NCBI GenBank assembly: GCA_008931825.1
Contig: QXVZ01004243.1
Location: 1 to 20,517 of the forward strand
DNA from: Phallusia fumigata
Lineage: Eukaryota > Chordata > Ascidiacea > Phlebobranchia > Ascidiidae
Length of the DNA stretch: 20,517 nt
Direction of reading: 5' to 3'
Shown: one piece after another, positions 16,931 through 20,517 of the stretch
How the letters are laid out: each line of letters opens with the position of its first letter
How positions within the stretch are numbered: position 1 is the stretch's first letter
The notes under the pieces: generated by a model
What the model saw: only the letters and a program-made list of their open reading frames with translations
Database searches by the model: none
Told to the model about the DNA's origin: nothing
Program-made: the position numbers and the translations under genes

Positions 16931-17036
16931 AAAAGACCCTTGTATCTTAAAGCCAACGTATTTATTTTATTTTATTCTTTTGTTTATTTACGATTTATGA
17001 CTACGTTAAAGAAAGACCCTTATCCTGAAGCCAACA
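16931..17036. repeat. Direct repeat with 80-bp spacing
   Basis: AAAGACCCTTGTATCTTAAA plus GCCAAC (from 16932) recurs as AAAGACCCTTATCCTGAA plus GCCAAC (from 17012). The function is unknown; it may be an end of a repeat element. Confidence 0.5.
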
Positions 17037-17546
17037 TCACAACATCCTACACAAACTGACAATGCCAATAGGTAGGCGAATTCCATTGCACATATATATA
17101 CATATATATATATATAACGAACGGAACTGTATGTATTTATAGCGTTGCCCCATATTCTCACTACTGCAAGAAGAATAATAGCCTATCGGCATCAAAGATA
17201 ACTTTGTAGTCCAGTGACGGAATTCAGAACAATTGCAGCTCACAGTAAGTGCGAGGGTCAACGTTACATGATATTCATCGTTTGAACCCCGGCATTTGGT
17301 GTTGTTAAATGAAATTAACTCAGCAGAGTAAACGTTGAAGCGATAACCTTGAGACAAATGACCGAAGATAAAACGGTTAAGGCTCAGTTTGGGTAAAATG
17401 TAGTGTAGAAAGAACAGCTTCGCTTGGTTCAGACCATGACGAAAGTCGAATTTTTTAGTCACGTCATAATTTATTACTTGAATGACGTCATGCATTTGCT
17501 TTAAAATCGAAATTACTGTTTGTTTATTGTAAATGATATGTGTCAT
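17037..17546 (-). other. Unrecognised 169-codon open frame, doubtful
   Basis: The longest single open frame in the window. I do not recognise any domain. It has a middle part with alternating hydrophobic residues (YHVTLTLALTVSCNC) that could be beta strands, but the last 25 or so codons run through a TA microsatellite at 17088-17116. A GTGAGA donor-like site precedes that. It could be an exon of a gene further right, or a repeat-derived chance frame. No neighbouring exon could be joined to it. Confidence 0.2.
17088..17116. repeat. (TA)n microsatellite
   Basis: Runs of TATATA interrupted by C. Confidence 0.85.
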
Positions 17547-17659
17547 CCTCTATTTTTAATTATTCGTCAATAGCAAAATCGAGTAAAGTCGAGTCATTCT
17601 CTGACTCGAGTCATTACCTACCTAGTGAATAGAGTCATAAAATTACGAAGACTCTTCTC

Positions 17660-17720
17660 GTAAACGTATTTTTGCGTACCGACGTTTCGACGTCCTATTC
17701 AGGTCGTCTTCCTCAGGGTA
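17660..17720 (-). repeat. Hammerhead-like motif of the kind found in Penelope-like elements
   Basis: The minus strand reads CTGAGGA (17710-17716), then a hairpin that can pair GACG with CGTC and CCT with AGG, then GAAA (17685-17688), then CGTCGGTACG. This order is that of the hammerhead ribozyme core (CUGANGA, stem II, GAAA, stem III). The nucleotide after stem III is C where U is expected and stem I pairing is weak, so it may be inactive. A related piece lies at 18673-18693. Confidence 0.35.
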
Positions 17721-18672
17721 AATAACACTAAGGCGTCACATACAAAAAACAAAGACGAAAGACGAAAATACAAAAAATCAAGTAGCTTTAACCGAAAATA
17801 TGAAGGGCGCGCGCATGCATTGACGCAACACACTTTCGAATGTTTAAGCAAATGCCAATAGCACGCCGGAAGCATAACATCTGTTTGTATGTTCATTGTG
17901 TTATTTTCAAGCTTTACAGTATGCCTTCATGTTATTCAGATCGAATCTCTGATGATTCAACGCATTGCATACGAAACTGTAGGTAGGTTTGCATGTAAAT
18001 TACAAATACATTATTATTCACCTGCCTTTGTGTTTGCTGTCTTCATAGATTCAGAGAAGCATTTTTTGAGCTTTTTCTACAACACCAGGGTATGAGCAGC
18101 ATCATTCAATTAAAATTGCATTTAAAATCATACATGTCAGTAACTATAGAGTTAAAGCATGCAGTTTTCACGTTGTTGACTTGCTCTGTGATATACTTGG
18201 TTTATTATCTAGTGCAAATCCGTGCTATACAAAAATCATGGTCAAAAAAATACGCCGAGCAAAATTAGACGTTCTGCTGACGCAGATACAAGAAAAAACG
18301 TGAAATAAGCTAACAGTCTTTAACTGAACGAACTGCACTGAACAAACGCCAAGACTGAACACCACGTGAGAATGCAAAACAGTCAACATCCTGCAAAGAA
18401 ATCAACGTGTTGCGCCAAAGAGGAAAAACGCCAAACAGGATATCGCTTCTAGCGCACAGCGGTGTAAGCGAGGAGCGCGTTGCTCCAAGCTGGCAATTTC
18501 ACAATTCAACGAACTACTGAAAGCAAACTAATAAAAGATATTTAGTAGCAAACTACACACGCAATTGTCGGGTTGTTTAGCTTTTTAAAGGGACGTATTT
18601 AAAACGAAGAAAAGAACAGTTGCATTGTCGCTGCCAAGCATTACATACACTTATAAAGGCTCCCCTGACAAA

Positions 18673-18693
18673 TGTATTTTTACGTACCGATGT
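18673..18693 (-). repeat. Partial second copy of the 17665-17685 motif
   Basis: TGTATTTTTACGTACCGATG resembles CGTATTTTTGCGTACCGACG at 17665 in the same orientation, about 1 kb apart. The hammerhead hairpin part is not conserved. The two may be remnants of the terminal repeats of one element. Confidence 0.3.
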
Positions 18694-18903
18694 CATCCTT
18701 TACCCAGGAGGCCGAGATGAATATTCGCGGCACGCCAGGTAATTTACGAATTCGTATTCCAGACACTCTTGTCCCAAGTTACCTCTTTGTTTCCTGTATC
18801 GTTAAGTGAAGTACAACTGTAACAACGAGCTATAGAGATCACTTGCAAACCAGGCTTTTACAGATTGTGACGATTAGCACACTAACACAGAAACATTAGG
18901 CAG

Positions 18904-18919
18904 TGACGTCATTCACGTG
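18904..18919. promoter_or_regulatory. CRE (TGACGTCA) next to an E-box (CACGTG)
   Basis: Two perfect palindromic factor sites, 2 bp apart, end at the N at 18920. No gene start is visible nearby, and TGACGTCA also occurs elsewhere in the window (e.g. near 7813 and 17484), so significance is low. Confidence 0.2.
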
Positions 18920-20024
18920 NTGTCAACACAAAACCCAACTTTCTTTGTTAGGTTTTGCCTTATTTTTGCCAGTCAGTAACGCTGTAATTGAAACTGCTAG
19001 TTAGACGAGTATGTGATGCGTTCTGGCCATGACGTATGACGTTGTAAGATTGTTTTGTTGTTTTGATGATACATATTGTATTTAGCGACAAGACCTTGTG
19101 TTTAAATCAAACTGCGTGTTACTTTTTGCCCTGCTTTGCATCGGTAACCTTTAGATTCGATTTATTTCAGTTGGGTTCACCAAAAGGTTGCAGTTGCAAG
19201 TTTTTGTTTTCTGCACAAAAATAAACATCGTACAATCTAAATTTAAATGTGACTGGCAAAGACTTGGTTTTAAACGGTTAAGTCTTCATCCCTATATTCT
19301 GAGCTAGGGTTAAATGACGTATAAGAATATGTATAAAATGAGTATTTTGTATTTTCCACAAAATATAGCTACAGCCTCTCTTTTTTCAAGTTGCGTTTCG
19401 ACTCGACTATTTTGGTGGTTTTAAGGTTGACTGCAACTGCATACAAAGCTCAGGAAAACCTTCAGGCCTGGAGCGTTTGGGGAAAGCAGTATTAGCTGTG
19501 AACAAATATTTGAACTTATCGAAAACTGCTCTGCTGCGTTTCTTTCATCAAATCATGTGGAAACGCTGTTAATTTGGGTTAATCGCATCACGTGACCCTA
19601 AATCTGAAATAATGTGGTTTATTAGAGTGACGCCTTAGTAGCAACGGTTGGCATGGTAGTATTGCTTTTTTTTTATCGGGCCTTTCTTGGAAAAACTAAG
19701 ACCAACTGAGAAAGGAGATTCCACTGCGGGTTTCGGATTGATGGCTGGTGTTTATAAATATTGCAGTTTCTGGCCAATCGAGTTTATTGGTTCTTGGGTT
19801 GTTTTTTTATGTCGGAGTGCTGACACATATCAAAATATTTGCAGAGTTGTAAAGCGAATGAATCGTTGCGAACATTCTGTGGTAGGAGAAGTAGGAAGCA
19901 AAAAATGTAGCACCATAGCGCAGTCTTTTTTGTGAATTGCACAAACGACCTTCAATCTCGCTAAGAAAGTAAAGAGAACAACGAAAACGGATATCCGTTG
20001 TAAACGAAATGTTTGTTTTATTGT

Positions 20025-20125
20025 GCAATAAGATAAATCCAACCTGTGCTAAACAAAACTGCGTCCCACGGTCTAATGCGGGTGATTGTATTTGGCCCTC
20101 CAGTAACAAAGGTTGCACACCCCTG
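20025..20125 (-). repeat. hAT-like transposon end
   Basis: From 20125 leftward the minus strand reads CAGGGGTGTGCAACC and then TGGAGGGCC, the layout of hAT terminal inverted repeats. No transposase frame is visible. The other end was not found. Confidence 0.4.
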
Positions 20126-20359
20126 CCACAGAGCATCAGCAATGGAGCTTTTACGTTTTGAAAACTAACTTTGTGGTTAATATGTTTAGGTGAAGTAGCC
20201 ACTGTAGTTGTGATTTCGGTCAAAGATGGGATGCTGTACAGATATCAAGCATCAGCTCTTTCTTTTCTACGTCCTCTTTTGGGTAAGTCGGACAAATCGT
20301 TTCAACAAAAGTCGTGCACATTTCGCTGCAGCAAGTACAATAAATCGCAGGATAATATT

Positions 20360-20420
20360 AGGGGTCCCAACCTGACGAAAATGTATCCTGTGGGATAAAT
20401 ATACATCTAGTTTAACAGTG
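20360..20420 (+). repeat. Second hAT-like end, opposite orientation
   Basis: TAGGGGTCCCAACCTG at 20360 resembles the 20125 end but points right, so the two ends face away from each other and probably belong to different insertions. Confidence 0.25.
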
Positions 20421-20517
20421 TTGAACTTTAACAGAGTAAATGCTTCAAAACACAAAAACGAGCGATGCGGGGTGCTAAGAGAAATTCGGGCAGTTGAAAC
20501 TGAATGCAACGATAAAT

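Larger units (their letters stand above)
17547..20517. other. Right-hand region without a supportable gene
   Basis: Apart from the repeats and sites listed separately, I find no exon with convincing splice borders and family similarity. The short open frames at 19687-19935, 19807-20223 and 20171-20509 have no recognisable domain and partly overlap hAT-like repeat sequence. Confidence 0.5.

Noticed and set aside
1..20517. CRISPR array, prokaryotic operon, rRNA genes.
   Set aside because: No regularly spaced repeats, ribosome binding sites or rRNA-like sequence; the gene structure is that of an animal genome.

Overview
The window is AT-rich animal DNA. Coding exons are short, carry GT...AG borders and are separated by introns of roughly 70-1300 bp. 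The domain mix, small introns, splice acceptors directly upstream of start codons and tRNA-like repeats suggest a tunicate, most likely an ascidian such as Ciona. That assignment is inference, because no marker gene is present. None of the real proteins appears as one long reading frame; they emerge only when exons are joined and reading phase is tracked across each border.

All genes I can support lie on the minus strand and form a tandem array of C-type-lectin-like (CTLD) membrane receptors. From right to left they are as follows. Gene 2 (16636 to 11200) has 10 exons and 407 codons: signal peptide, CTLD1, CTLD2, membrane segment, and a tail with a PxxPxR motif and YxN motifs. Gene 1 (10175 to 2366) has 14 exons and 588 codons: signal peptide, CTLD1, CTLD2, two fibronectin-III-like domains, membrane segment, and a tail with three YxxP motifs and one YENE. 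A further phase-compatible terminal exon for gene 1 lies at 1821-1951. Gene 0 starts at 816 and leaves the window at base 1, so only its signal peptide and the start of CTLD1 are visible. Every exon junction in genes 1 and 2 keeps phase, and both totals are whole numbers of codons.

A duplicated block explains the array. Bases 1 to about 2290 are homologous to 9580 to about 11680. Each block carries the last exon of the gene upstream, the intergenic region, and the first exons of the next gene.

The two complete receptors share exon layout and phases but differ in three ways: gene 1 has the Fn3 pair, its main tail is different, and it may have a secreted form. If they signal, the extracellular lectin-like domains would bind a protein or glycan ligand and the tails would recruit SH2/SH3 adaptors of the Crk/Grb2 type. 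This is inference from motifs.

The right end (about 16700-20517) has no gene I recognise. It holds repeat fragments: a direct repeat, a Penelope-like/hammerhead-like motif, and hAT-like ends. The assembly has three single-N joins (989, 5236, 6531) at which the overlap is written twice. Two of these falsely duplicate gene 1 exons.
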